DNA of 26,085 nucleotides from Macrocybe gigantea (lineage: Eukaryota > Basidiomycota > Agaricomycetes > Agaricales > Callistosporiaceae), in NCBI GenBank assembly GCA_011319805.1, contig SJRY01000016.1, positions 1-26,085 on the forward strand. The letters run 5' to 3'. Each line of letters starts with the position of its first letter. Within the stretch, counting starts at the first letter, position 1. The notes below the pieces were generated by a model. It was not told the DNA's origin. It ran no database searches and saw only the letters and a list, made by a program, of their open reading frames with translations. Both the position numbers and the translations under genes were made by a program. This document shows positions 11,559 through 23,945 of the stretch, in pieces.

Positions 11559-11689
11559 CTTTTATGTCGGTGCTAATTGCATACGTGAGAATGAGAACCA
11601 GGATGAAGACGAGTTTCGGTTGCCCCAATCGAGTGCGAAGGAGACGAAGCATTGAGTCGAACATCACGAGGCCGATTTTCTTGTGTCGA

Positions 11690-11862
11690 TCACAATGCGC
11701 GACCTTCGCCGTCTGAAAATACATGGACGAGCACGTGTGGAGAAGAGGGTCTGCCAGCCTTCTCCTGATGTGCGTCTGCGTTGATGCATCCCATAAAATG
11801 CAGTGCGTGGGTATTGGATTATTGAATTATGAATTTCGGGTTGCAAACAACAACGGCAACAT
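11690..11862 (-). pseudogene. Exon-4 fragment of the first DUF829 hydrolase gene copy
   Basis: This stretch is a direct repeat of about 12795-12968 in the intact DUF829 gene. Shared blocks include GAAAATACATGGACGAGCAC and CTCCTGATGTGCGTCTGCGT. It covers most of exon 4, encoding the nucleophile motif (VLVHVFS plus Asp-Gly here), and part of intron 3. Relative to the other copy it has one extra G (11757-11759), which keeps the exon frame open. Its neighbours no longer match DUF829: the esterase promoter side lies on its left and the permease tail on its right, with the junction at 11861-11868. Confidence 0.8.
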
Positions 11863-11868
11863 ACCTGA

Positions 11869-12180
11869 CAACATCCCAGGCCAACTTGCTGCTGCGTTTT
11901 TCGGCGCTGCCAACACCTTCCTCTTCGTCTTGCCTTTCACGAGACCCCCGCCTGGCGGCGAGTCGTACATCAGCTTGCCCTACTGGACGCACAGTGGCTG
12001 GTTGGGCCGTGTTTGGCTTGGGATTCTTGGATTGGGTGATATGGGTGCATGTTCTGCCTAGGATCGGGAGATACGAGCTGACAAGGACAGAAGAAGTAGC
12101 AAAGGATGAGCTAACCAGACATACGATCTACCTGTTAAACTGCTCCTGGATAAGACTGTGTATTATACAGTGTACCCTTT
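11869..12180 (+). pseudogene. 3' remnant of a second permease copy
   Basis: The stretch repeats 8513 to about 8850 of the intact permease, with about six mismatches in the first 125 aligned bases. It begins at CAACATCCCAGG and encodes pieces such as QLAAAFFGAANTF, RPPPGGE and LPRIGRYELTRTEEV. A two-base gap after TACTGGACGCAC breaks the frame and the original stop context is lost. Everything 5' of the last exon is missing, so it cannot make a transporter. Confidence 0.88.
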
Positions 12181-12183
12181 AAT

Positions 12184-13354
12184 CTAGGTGGCTATTGTGA
12201 CATCGAGGACTGGTGGTAAATTATATTTTATATTTTTAGAACATGCACCATTCCATAATTTCTCAACAGCTCCCCAGTACCGAGCAGGATTCTCCCTGGC
12301 GTGCGCGACGTGAGGAGTGTCGTCGAATCTCTCCAGCGTTGCGCTGAATCCGGCTACCTTAGCGGCGAGAGCATGACTCTCCACATCGGCACAAGGCACA
12401 AGGTCGTCTGTTTTGGAATAGACGTACAGCCTCGGTGTGCCGCTGTGGAACCAGGGCAAAAGGCGAGGCTCGTTCATAGCCGCGTGGAGGACCTCTCCTC
12501 GAGTCTTCCCAGTTAAAACTTTCCGGATGAGGATGTCGACAAAGAGGGCGGAGATGACGAACAGCTGGGCTGCGGCCCGCAGAATGGGGTTCGCAAAGGC
12601 GTAAGAGAAGGCGCGGATCGAGTTCTTGACACGCGCGAGCCCGGGGCAGGAATCAAACACGATTGCGCTGACGTTGGGCGAAGATTTCGAGGGTCGCGAC
12701 GGGTATCTCTGAGAGATGAGGCGGCTTAGGTACATGAGTTGGAAACACCCCCTGGAAGATTTAAAGTCGTCGTTCAACCGGCTGAGGAGAAGCGAAAGCA
12801 TGCGCGACGTTCACCGTTTGAAAATACATGGACGAGCACACGCGGAGAAGAGGTCTGCCAGCTTTCTCCTGATGTGCGTCTGCGTTGATGCATCCCATAG
12901 AATGCAGCGCCTCAACAGCAGGGATTAGATTGTTCAACTATGGATTTCAGGTTGCAAAGAACAACGGCAGCCGACAGCACCAAGACACTGACCAACGTTT
13001 TATCACGACTCCAGAAAAACGAGGGTTCGCATCTGATAAGTAGTTTCGCTGCCTCGGGATAAAGGTCCTCATACACCTTGGTGTACTTGTGCAAATGGGA
13101 TAGCTTCGCCCCCACTTTCGGTTGTTATGAATTCTCACTTCCGTAGTCGAAATTGCGCAGATACGCACTCCAGCCAGAGATCAGGATCAGGCTTCAAAGA
13201 GGCACAGAGGTTAAAATAGCTTATTGTAAGGTCTAGGAGAGAAATACTCACGTAGGAGACCTATTCGAAGGTGGAACGTCGCCTCTACCTGGATTAAGAT
13301 AGGTCCCCTCACCAATGCGAACGTATGGTCTTCCACGGTAATCCGCGTGCTCAT
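12184..13354 (-). CDS. DUF829 / TMEM53-PaxU-like alpha/beta hydrolase
   Basis: Five exons fit: 13354-13252, 13191-13169 (23 bases), 13114-12993, 12937-12815 and 12751-12184. Landmarks are VRIGEGTYLNPGRGD, LILISGWMGAKLSHLHKYTKVY, FFWSRDKTL, the nucleophile motif VLVHVFSNG, GCFQLMYLSRLISQR, AIVFDSCPG, the acidic motif YVYSKTDDLVP and the His motif DDTPHVAH. They match the DUF829 family (TMEM53; fungal PaxU). PaxU sits in an indole-diterpene cluster, but most homologues have no known reaction. Three slips appear: near 13320-13340 between the ATG and VRIGEG; at 12852-12853, where the duplicate fragment at 11757 carries one more G; and at the exon 4/5 junction (four Gs at 12748-12751). The C-terminus ends at TAG 12184, next to the permease remnant. 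Confidence 0.86.
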
Positions 13355-13488
13355 GGTAGATTGGATGAAGGTGTGTCCAAATACAACCCCAACATTTCCT
13401 GTGCCCTGAGTTTTGGGGAATTCACGGAATAAAACGTTTGGTTGATTGCCCCGGTGATGGCGAGCGTTTCAAATGCCAGCTTGCAATC
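13355..13488. promoter_or_regulatory. Left part of the divergent DUF829/PPE1 intergenic region, split by the LINE
   Basis: This stretch plus 18703-18893 formed about 340 bases between the divergent starts of the DUF829 gene and PPE1 before the retrotransposon entered. No TATA box or other element stands out. The role as a shared promoter is inferred from gene orientation only. Confidence 0.4.
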
Positions 13489-13503
13489 AAGAAACGTAGC
13501 CGC
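13489..13503. repeat. Target-site duplication, left copy
   Basis: AAGAAACGTAGCCGC occurs here and again at 18688-18702, directly after the poly(A) tail of the LINE. The first two As overlap the tail, so the certain part is 13 bases. Confidence 0.9.
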
Positions 13504-14841
13504 CGCCGCCGGGGCCCCCCTGATGATGCTCCTGAAGGGTTCGGAGGCGGGTTTCCTCCCTCGCAAACCGCGACACTGAGAAATCAGAGAACCAGCACAT
13601 CCTCAACCCAGAGGACCACAGCCCCAGACCAATACCCCGCGAGATCAACACACCGACGAAAGACAAGAGCCCATATTAAAATCGCCACGCTAAACGTCAA
13701 AGGACGCTCATCAACCCTCTTAGGCACAAGCCCCATCTCCAAATGGACGAACATCCACAGCATGATTAAGAACGAAAAAATAGCAATACTTGCACTGCAA
13801 GAAACACACCTCCTCCCAGAACACGAACAACAAATCACAAACCTCTTCGGACGGAGACTAGCGTGCTTCAACTCGAGCGATCCCACCCACCCTGGAGGCA
13901 AGGCGGGGACTGCCTTTATCATAAATAAGGAGCTCCTAAATACTGACACCATTAGATTTACACCCATAATCCCGGGACGCGCCGTCTCATTATCAATAAA
14001 CTGGCACAGCGACGAAAAACTCACACTACTGAATGTATACGCACCAAATAACCCACTCGAACACCCCGACTTCTGGAACAAAATACGGCACGAAACCACA
14101 ACCTCAAGGATACCGATCCCAGACGTGATGCTCGGGGACTTCAACCTGACTGAAGACCCCATTGACCGAGCACCTATAAGACCAGACCACGAACAGGCCG
14201 TCACGGCACTGAGAGACCTACGCCACCTGTTCAATGTTGAGGACAGCTGGCGCCAGGAAAACCCAAATGAAAGAACATTCACCTTCCGCAGCAACAGTCT
14301 GACTGCATCACGACTCGATCGGATATATACTACACCGGCAATGTTCGCAAACTTAGTAGAATGGGAACACGGTCCGAGCCCCGTCCCGACCGACCACGAC
14401 CTCGTCACGGTTAAGCTCATCTCCCCTGCTATTCCATTCATAGGGAGAGGCCGATGGACGTGGCCCCTCTCCCTTCTGGAGGATAAACCTATGCTCGCCA
14501 GCATGCGTAACATAGGCATGACCTACCAAAACAGAATTGCCGAGGCAGCCCATGCGAGGACCTCGACACAGAACCCACAGACCCTATGGGAGGAATTTAA
14601 GAACACATTACGCGAGGTAGCCAAAACAAGAGGAAGAACTCACCTGGCTAGGTTGAACAACAAGATATTGCACCTGAAAGCGGACATCTCTAAGAGTGCC
14701 AACCACACCACAATAGACACTAATGAGAACAGCCGACGCGACGAAGCCATCCTCCATAACGAATTGGATCATCTGATAAAGAAACGATACAAGACGCAAG
14801 CCCAAGCGATGAAGTTCAAATGGTCACAAAACGGAGAAAAA
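13504..14841 (+). CDS. LINE polyprotein, N-terminal part: AP-like endonuclease
   Basis: The frame is open from the 5' end of the element; the first in-element start is not certain. The APE-type endonuclease begins at about 13672 with IKIATLNVKGRS. It then shows AILALQETHL (catalytic Glu), LLNVYAPNNP, MLGDFNLTEDP (Asp-x-Asn), SRLDRIYTTP and PTDHDLVTVKL (the final Asp-His). All the usual metal-binding and catalytic positions are present. The domain nicks target DNA to start reverse transcription. About 20 residues before the frame breaks comes the linker MKFKWSQNGEK, usual between endonuclease and RT. The break falls in a run of five As at 14837-14841; six would keep the frame. Without that the frame stops at 14865. 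Confidence 0.93.
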
Positions 14842-16607
14842 TTGGAACGTACTGGTCGAAAGTGAACAGCCCCAAGAAACCAAGGGACTTGATGCTGATG
14901 CTCCAAGACCCGACCACAGGGGAGTACATAACAAGGTCCGATGCCATGGCCGAACACGCACGCCGCTACCACGATGACCTACAACAACAAGACATAAACA
15001 CCCCCATAGCAACCCGACGGCAGGCCACAAGGATGGCAATGCAATCAATACCGGAGCATCAAAAATACCAACGCGATCCTAATAACGGACCGCTGGGATC
15101 CACGTTATCCGAAGCACAAGTACGAAGGGCCCTAGAACTGTCGAAAAATGGCAGGGCGGCAGGAATTGACGGAATACCCTACGAGATATGGAAGAAGCTG
15201 GACGTCCTGGCTCAAACCGACGCGAACAGCAAGCGCCCCCACTTCGACATAATTAGAACACTCACCCAAGTCCTAAACGACATCCAGGACTACGGGGTAG
15301 ACGACAGCACAACCTTCACACTGGGATGGATGTGTCCGATCTACAAGAAGAAAGATAAGCTAAACATTGCAAACTATAGACCAATAACATTACTGAACAC
15401 CGACTACAAAATACTCACCAAGGCCCTAGCACTGGACCTAGCAGAAATAGCACCCTCCCTGATACACCCCGACCAATCCGGCTTTATACCAGGCCGATCT
15501 ATCTTCGACCCAATACGACTATCGGAAACAATCATAGACTACGCTGAGGCAATGGAGGAAAATGGCACCATCGTTGCCCTCGACCAGGAAAAAGCCTACG
15601 ACAAGGTGCGCCACGACTACCTCCTCGAGGCACTAGAAACGTTCCGTCTACCACCGCGCTTCATCGCGACAGTTAGATCACTCTACGAAAATGCCCAGAC
15701 CCAAGTAGTTATCAATGGAGTTACCAGCTCGCCATTCAAAGTAACGAGAGGAGTCCGACAAGGGGACCCGCTCTCATGCCTCCTCTTCAACATCGCCATA
15801 GAACCACTAGCATGCATGATCCGCGACGACAAAAGGCTGTGCGGATACGAAATCCCTGGGTGCTCCAGGAAAATTATTGTCAACATGTTCGCTGACGATA
15901 CAACCATCTACCTCCGAAACGGCTGCAGATTCGAAGACCTTGGAAACACACTCCGAACATGGTGCATAGCATCAGGAGCGAAATTTAACATAGAGAAGAC
16001 TGAGATTATCCCGATAGGCACAGAAACGCATCGACAAAGAATCACTACAACACGCTGTATCCACGAGACCGACCAACCGCTAGACCCAAAGATCAAAATA
16101 GCAGAAGATGGCAATGCTGTACGCTCCCTCGGAGCATGGATTGGCAATAAAGCGAACGCCGCGACGCCTTGGGAACCTGTACTCGACAAAATCAAGCAGA
16201 CACTCCAACGGTGGAACCTAGGCCACCCCACGCTAGATGCAAAGCAACTAATCGCCCAGATGTTTATAGGTGGCATGACCCAATTCCTGACCAAAGCTCA
16301 AGGCATGCCGAAACCCATCGAAGACGCACTCGTCAAAATTACGAGGAATTTCATCTGGAACACCGACACCACCCCCCAGTTAGCCTCGGAACTCTCTACC
16401 TCCCTAAAAAAGAAGGTGGGATAAACCTCCTTGACATCAGGGCACGAAACGAAGCGATCGAGATCACATGGCTCAGATCATACCTCGACCTAAGCCCCTC
16501 GCGCCCAACGTGGGCCTATGCAACGGACGCCATAATAAACCATCTCCACCCCAGTGGTATCACGGACCAGAAAAGCTTAACCTCATTCCTAGAAACGCGC
16601 CGCCCCC
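14842..16607 (+). CDS. LINE polyprotein, middle part: reverse transcriptase
   Basis: The RT domain runs from about 15120 to 16000. Motifs seen are NGRAAGIDGIPYEIW, PIYKKKD, YRPITLLNTDYKILTKALA, HPDQSGFIPGRSI, the motif A stretch GTIVALDQEKAYDKV, TRGVRQGDPLSCLLFNIAIEPL and the catalytic FADDTTIYL. Both catalytic Asp regions are intact. The thumb-like part continues to FIWNTDTTP, where the frame slips in a run of six Cs (16372-16377). The next segment, YLPKKEGGINLLDIRARNEA, is read in another frame until a run of five Cs at 16603-16607, where it slips again. Each slip is cured by one extra base in the run. Confidence 0.94.
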
Positions 16608-18573
16608 AACCAGAGGCCCTCTTGCTAAGAAGATCCCGCCAAGAATCCTATCTATGCTAAAAACAGCACACAAATACGGCCTCACCTTTGCACCTCTCAA
16701 ACTCTCACGGAACCTCAAGGAACAGCTCCCGGCATGGTTCCACCTAGGAACCCCACCCAGAACCTACCACTCCCAGAAAGACCATTGCCTAAAGACGGCA
16801 CATACGATGAACACGATACGAGACCTAGTTGAGGCCCAACGACGACTCAGCTGCGAAAGAGACTCTCACGGCAACCGGCACAACCCACGGCGCAACTGCG
16901 CATGTGACGACTGCCGACGTGATAGAGACGACGGATGCATGAACCCACACAGATGCGCCCTAAGAGCCCAATCCATCCTGACAAACCTCAAACCAAAATA
17001 CAATGTATTCAACACCCCTCCTCATGACAACCTCTCCCTAACACACCGCCGGAAAGAAAAGAATCAACAAGCGCGCATGCAACGGCGGGGCGAGATACTT
17101 TTTGACCCCTCCGTAACCATCCTCAATGACCTAGCTGACAGTTTCCGAATATTCACAGACCCCGCGACAACCTCTGACAACCCGGCATACCGGCTACAGA
17201 CCCCCACACGGGGCCTCAACCTGCTCGACGAAGCTCTCATTGTCTACACTGATGGCTCATGCATAAGAAATGGACAAGCTGACGCACAATGCGGCAGTGG
17301 AATATGGATAACGAATGGCCACCCCTTAAATAAAGCCCTGAGAGTACCGGGCGACCTCCAATCCAACCAGGTCGGGGAAGTGGCAGCCATCCTGTACACC
17401 CTCCAACGCATCGACCCTTGGATCCCAATAACATTCATCACCGACTCCTTATACGCTATTAATGGACTAACAAGAGACCTGCCACGATGGGAAGACTGTG
17501 GATGGGCGAACGTAAGTAACCGAGACCTAATGAGAGCCACAGCTTACCACCTACGACGACGGTCAGCACAAACGTCATTCCAGTGGGTAAAAGGCCACAA
17601 CAATGATGAAGGAAACGAGGCCGCAGACAGACTCGCGAAAGAAGGAGCCGAGAAAAATGACCCGGACCCCCTAGACCTAAGCATACCGCCAGAATTCGAC
17701 CTCCGTGGGGCAAAACTCCGATCCCTCTCCCAAGCCACGGCATACGCTCTGATCCGAGAGAAAGCGACACCCCAAGAACGCCGAGCCACGATGATCAATC
17801 TGGAACGTGCCAGATTAGCCACAAATGACATCACCCACCACCTCGAACGAAACGAACGAATCTGGATGGGATGCCGGAATAAAGATATCAGCAAGAACAT
17901 CCAACAGTTCCTCCTCAAAAGCATTCATGGCACGCACAAAATCGGAACCTTCTGGCAAAACATACCGACTCTTGAACACAGGGCAGTATGCTCAGCATGC
18001 AACATGACACCAGAGTCAATGGAACATATACTGACTGAATGCCCAACAGGAGCCTCACAACTCCTGTGGTACATGACTGCCGCCCTATGGCCGCACGGCG
18101 AACCGACATGGCCCGTAGTATCCCTTGGATTGGTCCTAGGCTGCGGGCATGCATCCATCGCTAACACAGACAACAATGCACCAGACCTCCCACACAAAGG
18201 ACGATCCCGTCTACTACGCATACTCCTCTCCGAAACAGCTTTCCTAATTTGGACCCTACGATGCGAGCGAACGATACAAGGCCGGACCCACTCCCTTCCC
18301 GAAATATGCACGAGATGGCATAACAAGGTGAACACCCGCCTCCAACTTGACCGGATAAATGCCATGAAGAATAAACACAAAAAGAAGAACGACTTAAGCA
18401 GGACCATCAAAGAAACGTGGATGGGGACGTTACACAAAGAAAATGACCTCCCCGAAAACTGGGTGACAGCCCCTGAGGTTTTAGTGGGTATAAAACCACC
18501 CTGGGCCCTCCACATGGAGAACGCCAGGGACTGGCAAACGGAGCCCCACACGACCCGACCAGGGAGTGCGTAA
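16608..18573 (+). CDS. LINE polyprotein, C-terminal part: Cys cluster, RNase H, zf-RVT
   Basis: The segment begins around GPLAKKIPPRIL and stays open to TAA at 18571-18573. At about 16850-16965 lies a cluster of six Cys with His (CERDSH, NCACDDCRRDRDDGC, NPHRCAL), probably metal binding. RNase H spans about 17236-17660 with VYTDGSC (Asp), GEVAAILYTL (Glu), FITDSLYAI (Asp) and VKGHNNDEGNEAADRLAKEG (His/Asp), a full catalytic set. At about 17990-18060 the CSACNMTPESMEHILTECP motif is the zinc-binding zf-RVT of LINE C-termini. RNase H would remove template RNA during integration. Confidence 0.94.
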
Positions 18574-18675
18574 GAGCATTTTTCCTCGGAGTGGTGATCT
18601 TTGCAAGACACCATGATAGCATATTATGTAGGGCTAGACCTTTTGTCGGTTGCTACTTAATAACACTGCTTGTCC

Positions 18676-18687
18676 AAAAAAAAAAAA
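18676..18687 (+). repeat. Poly(A) tail of the LINE
   Basis: The run of As continues two bases into the target-site duplication, so its exact end is ambiguous. It follows a 3' UTR of about 100 bases after the polyprotein stop. Confidence 0.9.
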
Positions 18688-18702
18688 AAGAAACGTAGCC
18701 GC
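18688..18702. repeat. Target-site duplication, right copy
   Basis: AAGAAACGTAGCCGC, identical to 13489-13503, defines the right border of the insertion. Confidence 0.9.
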
Positions 18703-18893
18703 ATTTCCCAGAGCCAGTATTTGCCTTCTTCTTCCTCAATCCCATTTGCGCGCCCACTCGATGATAGACGACGGCCTCGAAACCGGAGACACGGCGAAAG
18801 AAGGGGTTCGAACTTGATCTGATTGGTGAAGAGGCATCACGTGCGCGACCGTAACATCCAGTTGAGGACTGGAACTCGGACTCATCTTTCTCC
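18703..18893. promoter_or_regulatory. PPE1 proximal upstream region, right of the LINE
   Basis: This is what remains of the native upstream DNA next to the PPE1 start. It is moderately GC-rich and shows no clear TATA box. Any upstream element that lay farther left is now 5 kb away. Role inferred from position. Confidence 0.4.
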
Positions 18894-20428
18894 ATGTCGG
18901 ATCTTTATCGTTCAGCACTCAGTGCACGCATAGCAAAGCTTCCTTCACTACCTTCTGAAGACGACGAGGAAGGGGAAGAAGCAGGCGATACCTTAGGTTC
19001 TCTGCCAGGAAGCGGCATGGGACCTCCAGCCATGCAAGTCGGAATTGTGACCCTCTCTGAGGTCTGCAGTGTTTAATCACGGAAACATACCACACATATA
19101 AAGGCCTACTGTGCACCCTCGTAAACGAACACCGCGCGCTCCCAATCCAGAGCACTTGCCAATCTCGGCGGAGTCATATTTTCTGGAAGCCGTGCAGGTC
19201 GCCGTGCCCACGCGCAATCTGGATTCGCGCGTATATCATACCCCTCCGCAGACTGCTGATGGCACGATCATGATCTGCCACCATGGCGCGGGGTATTCTG
19301 GGCTGAGCTTCGCTTGCTTCGCGAAGGAGGTCTCCGAGATGAGCAAGGGAGAGTGCGGCGTGATGGCAATCGATGCTCGGGCCCACGGTGTGTCCTTCCG
19401 ATATCGCAGATTCACCGGGTCTACATACGGTATATAGGGAAGACGACTTCGACTGTGAACGAGGATGAAGCCGAGGATCTGTCGATTGATGTTCTCGTTG
19501 ATGACTTCTTTGAGCTTGTCAAGACCGTGTTCCCCAACCCCGCTTCTGCACCTACCTTCCTGGTATGCTGATAGAATATGTGTGCTATTTTTGAATTGAC
19601 CGCGCGTAGCTCATAGGTCATAGTATGGGTGGCTCAGTGGTAGTCCGTTCATGCCCAAAGTTTATGGCGGCCAAGTATAGGATCACAGGTGTCTGCGTCT
19701 TAGATGTGGTAGAAGGTCCGTTTTTGTTCCCGAATCTGGATCGTCCATGACCAGGTCCTATTGTCTCTCAACAGGTTCTGCGATCGAGGCACTTCCCCAT
19801 ATGAACAATCTACTCAATACCCGCCCGGAAGGATTCGACAGCATAGAACACGCAATTGAATGGCAGTACGTGGCGTTATCACATCGTCCATCTCGCGCAT
19901 GATTTTATGAAAGATTGACTGGCCAGTCTAACAACCAAGACAATCCGGAATCCCATCTCCGCACGAATATCTGTCCCTGCGATCGTAAAGCACGTCCCAA
20001 ACGCTGTAGTTCCGTATCAGTGGCGCACACCTCTGAGATCTACAGCACCCTACTGGTCAAGTACGTGATTGTACACCATAGGCCATTATCACAAACTTAC
20101 GTTTCCTAAGGTTGGTTCACGGGCTTGTCCAGTAGGTTCCTCACAGTTAGGACAGCCCGACTTCTCGTCCTTGCAGGCACCGATCGCCTGGATAACGAGC
20201 TCATGATCGGACAAATGCAAGGAAAGTTCCAGATGATTGTTATCCCTGGTACAGGACATATGATACAAGAGGTCTGTTGACAGCGTGCTTTCCGTTGCAG
20301 CTCTTTGCACTTGACGATCTAATTGTATTTTCCAGGATGATCCAACTCGATTGGCGGAGATTCTCATAGAGTTCTGGAGACGAAATGAACGCGTCATCGT
20401 TGGAATCAAAAAGGTCGGAGAGCTCTGA
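18894..20428 (+). CDS. PPE1: Protein phosphatase methylesterase 1 (PP2A demethylating esterase)
   Basis: Eight exons fit: 18894-19037, 19104-19387, 19438-19562, 19610-19715, 19775-19865, 19927-20060, 20111-20271 and 20336-20428, about 378 residues, close to human PME-1 (386). The N-terminus is [17 protein letters not shown] followed by an acidic stretch. The alpha/beta-hydrolase core has [29 protein letters not shown], the nucleophile Ser in [11 protein letters not shown], the Asp in [18 protein letters not shown] and the His in [11 protein letters not shown]. The enzyme removes the methyl ester from the C-terminal Leu of PP2A catalytic subunits and stabilises an inactive PP2A pool. Exon 1 (ending at CAA 19037) and exon 2 do not agree in phase by one base, so the first junction is wrong or a base is miscalled. 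Its upstream region is cut by the LINE, 190 bases before the ATG. Confidence 0.95.
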
Positions 20429-20936
20429 TGGAAATGCTTTTCTAGACTTGGCTCTTGTACCTACTACCGCAATCACATCGTATTTGGCAGATTATGCGTC
20501 ATATCGCCCTCGTGTGCAGCGCGATGCGCAGAAATTGCAACTCCGAGGACCCCTTTTGGCAGTTCGACGCGTCTTAATAGCTCAAACAACTCCACCTGTT
20601 CTCGCAAAAATTCCTGTCGCATTATTCTCGGCATTTGCTTCGCAGGTCCTGGTGACAGAACCTCTTTGTTGCCTACAGCTACTGACCAAAAACAGTGTAA
20701 GAATAGGTACTGTACTATCGTGACACCATCCTAGCATCCCTCAAGTCTTTGCAGTCAGCCTTCATCAGAGTGAAGATCAATGACAAGTGGCCTATGCTCA
20801 TAAGATGCTGCACCATCAACCCAGCGCTTAAGCACGCTAGGGCAGATGAAGGTAGGAGGATGCATGTCTGATGAATTGCCATGGGCTTGAATGCAATGTG
20901 ACCTTTGGAGGGTATATCGCGACTTTGCGGTACGTT
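20429..20936. other. Convergent 3' spacer between PPE1 and Rix7
   Basis: About 500 bases separate two convergent stops. No open frame with a recognisable motif is present; 20385-20723 (+) merely overlaps the PPE1 last exon in another frame. It probably holds both 3' UTRs. Confidence 0.5.
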
Positions 20937-23619
<2,683 letters not shown>

Positions 23620-23945
23620 CTGCCTTGTTTGTCAAAGCCTCCCGAAACAAATATCGATCACGAATTTGAAAAACTGGAAATAGACCAGCAGCCTTTACGT
23701 TTCACTTTGCAACTTCATTGGACCATCTTTCTTATGTACACCAGAATCTGCGTCAGGCCAATGTATTGAAGTGCGGCTCAATAGGACTTGTCATTTTGCT
23801 CTAAGTAACTCTGGGGGATGGCTTGTGGACATTGCATGATTAGTATTAGCTTAAGCATATACTTATCTGTGATACTAATATACTCAGGAACGAAGTTGAT
23901 TACACTTATACATGCACCGAATCAAGAACAGAAGAATATATGACA
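23620..23945. other. Spacer between the Rix7 start and the next minus-strand gene
   Basis: About 330 AT-rich bases lie between the provisional Rix7 ATG and the stop of the next gene. Missing N-terminal codons of Rix7 could be here, but no exon with a convincing start was found. Confidence 0.45.

Larger units (their letters stand above)
13504..18687 (+). mobile_element. Non-LTR retrotransposon (LINE) with AP endonuclease, RT and RNase H
   Basis: The element of about 5.2 kb is bounded by a 13-15 base target-site duplication and ends in a run of about 12-14 As, the hallmarks of target-primed reverse transcription. One long coding region, now in four frame segments, encodes in order: endonuclease, reverse transcriptase, a Cys/His-rich cluster, RNase H and a zinc-finger RT-associated motif. 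The order recalls the Tad1/I-like LINEs of fungi. Upstream of the endonuclease only about 170 bases remain and no gag-like ORF1 with zinc knuckles is seen, so the copy is probably 5' truncated. The plus strand is A/C-rich and T-poor, unlike its flanks. The perfect duplication and intact catalytic motifs suggest a recent insertion. Confidence 0.97.

Noticed and set aside
11664..11846. 60-codon minus-strand frame
   Set aside because: It lies within the DUF829 exon-4 fragment but in a different frame from the family.
13584..14519. 311-codon minus-strand frame
   Set aside because: It is antisense to the LINE endonuclease, and its length follows from the low T content of the sense strand.
17925..18614. 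229-codon minus-strand frame
   Set aside because: It is antisense to the LINE C-terminal region and has no recognisable domain.
18653..18895. A minus-strand frame on the right flank of the LINE that might have continued into 13351-13566 before insertion
   Set aside because: When the flanks are joined at the duplication, the two frames differ and a TGA follows at once, so no gene was split here.
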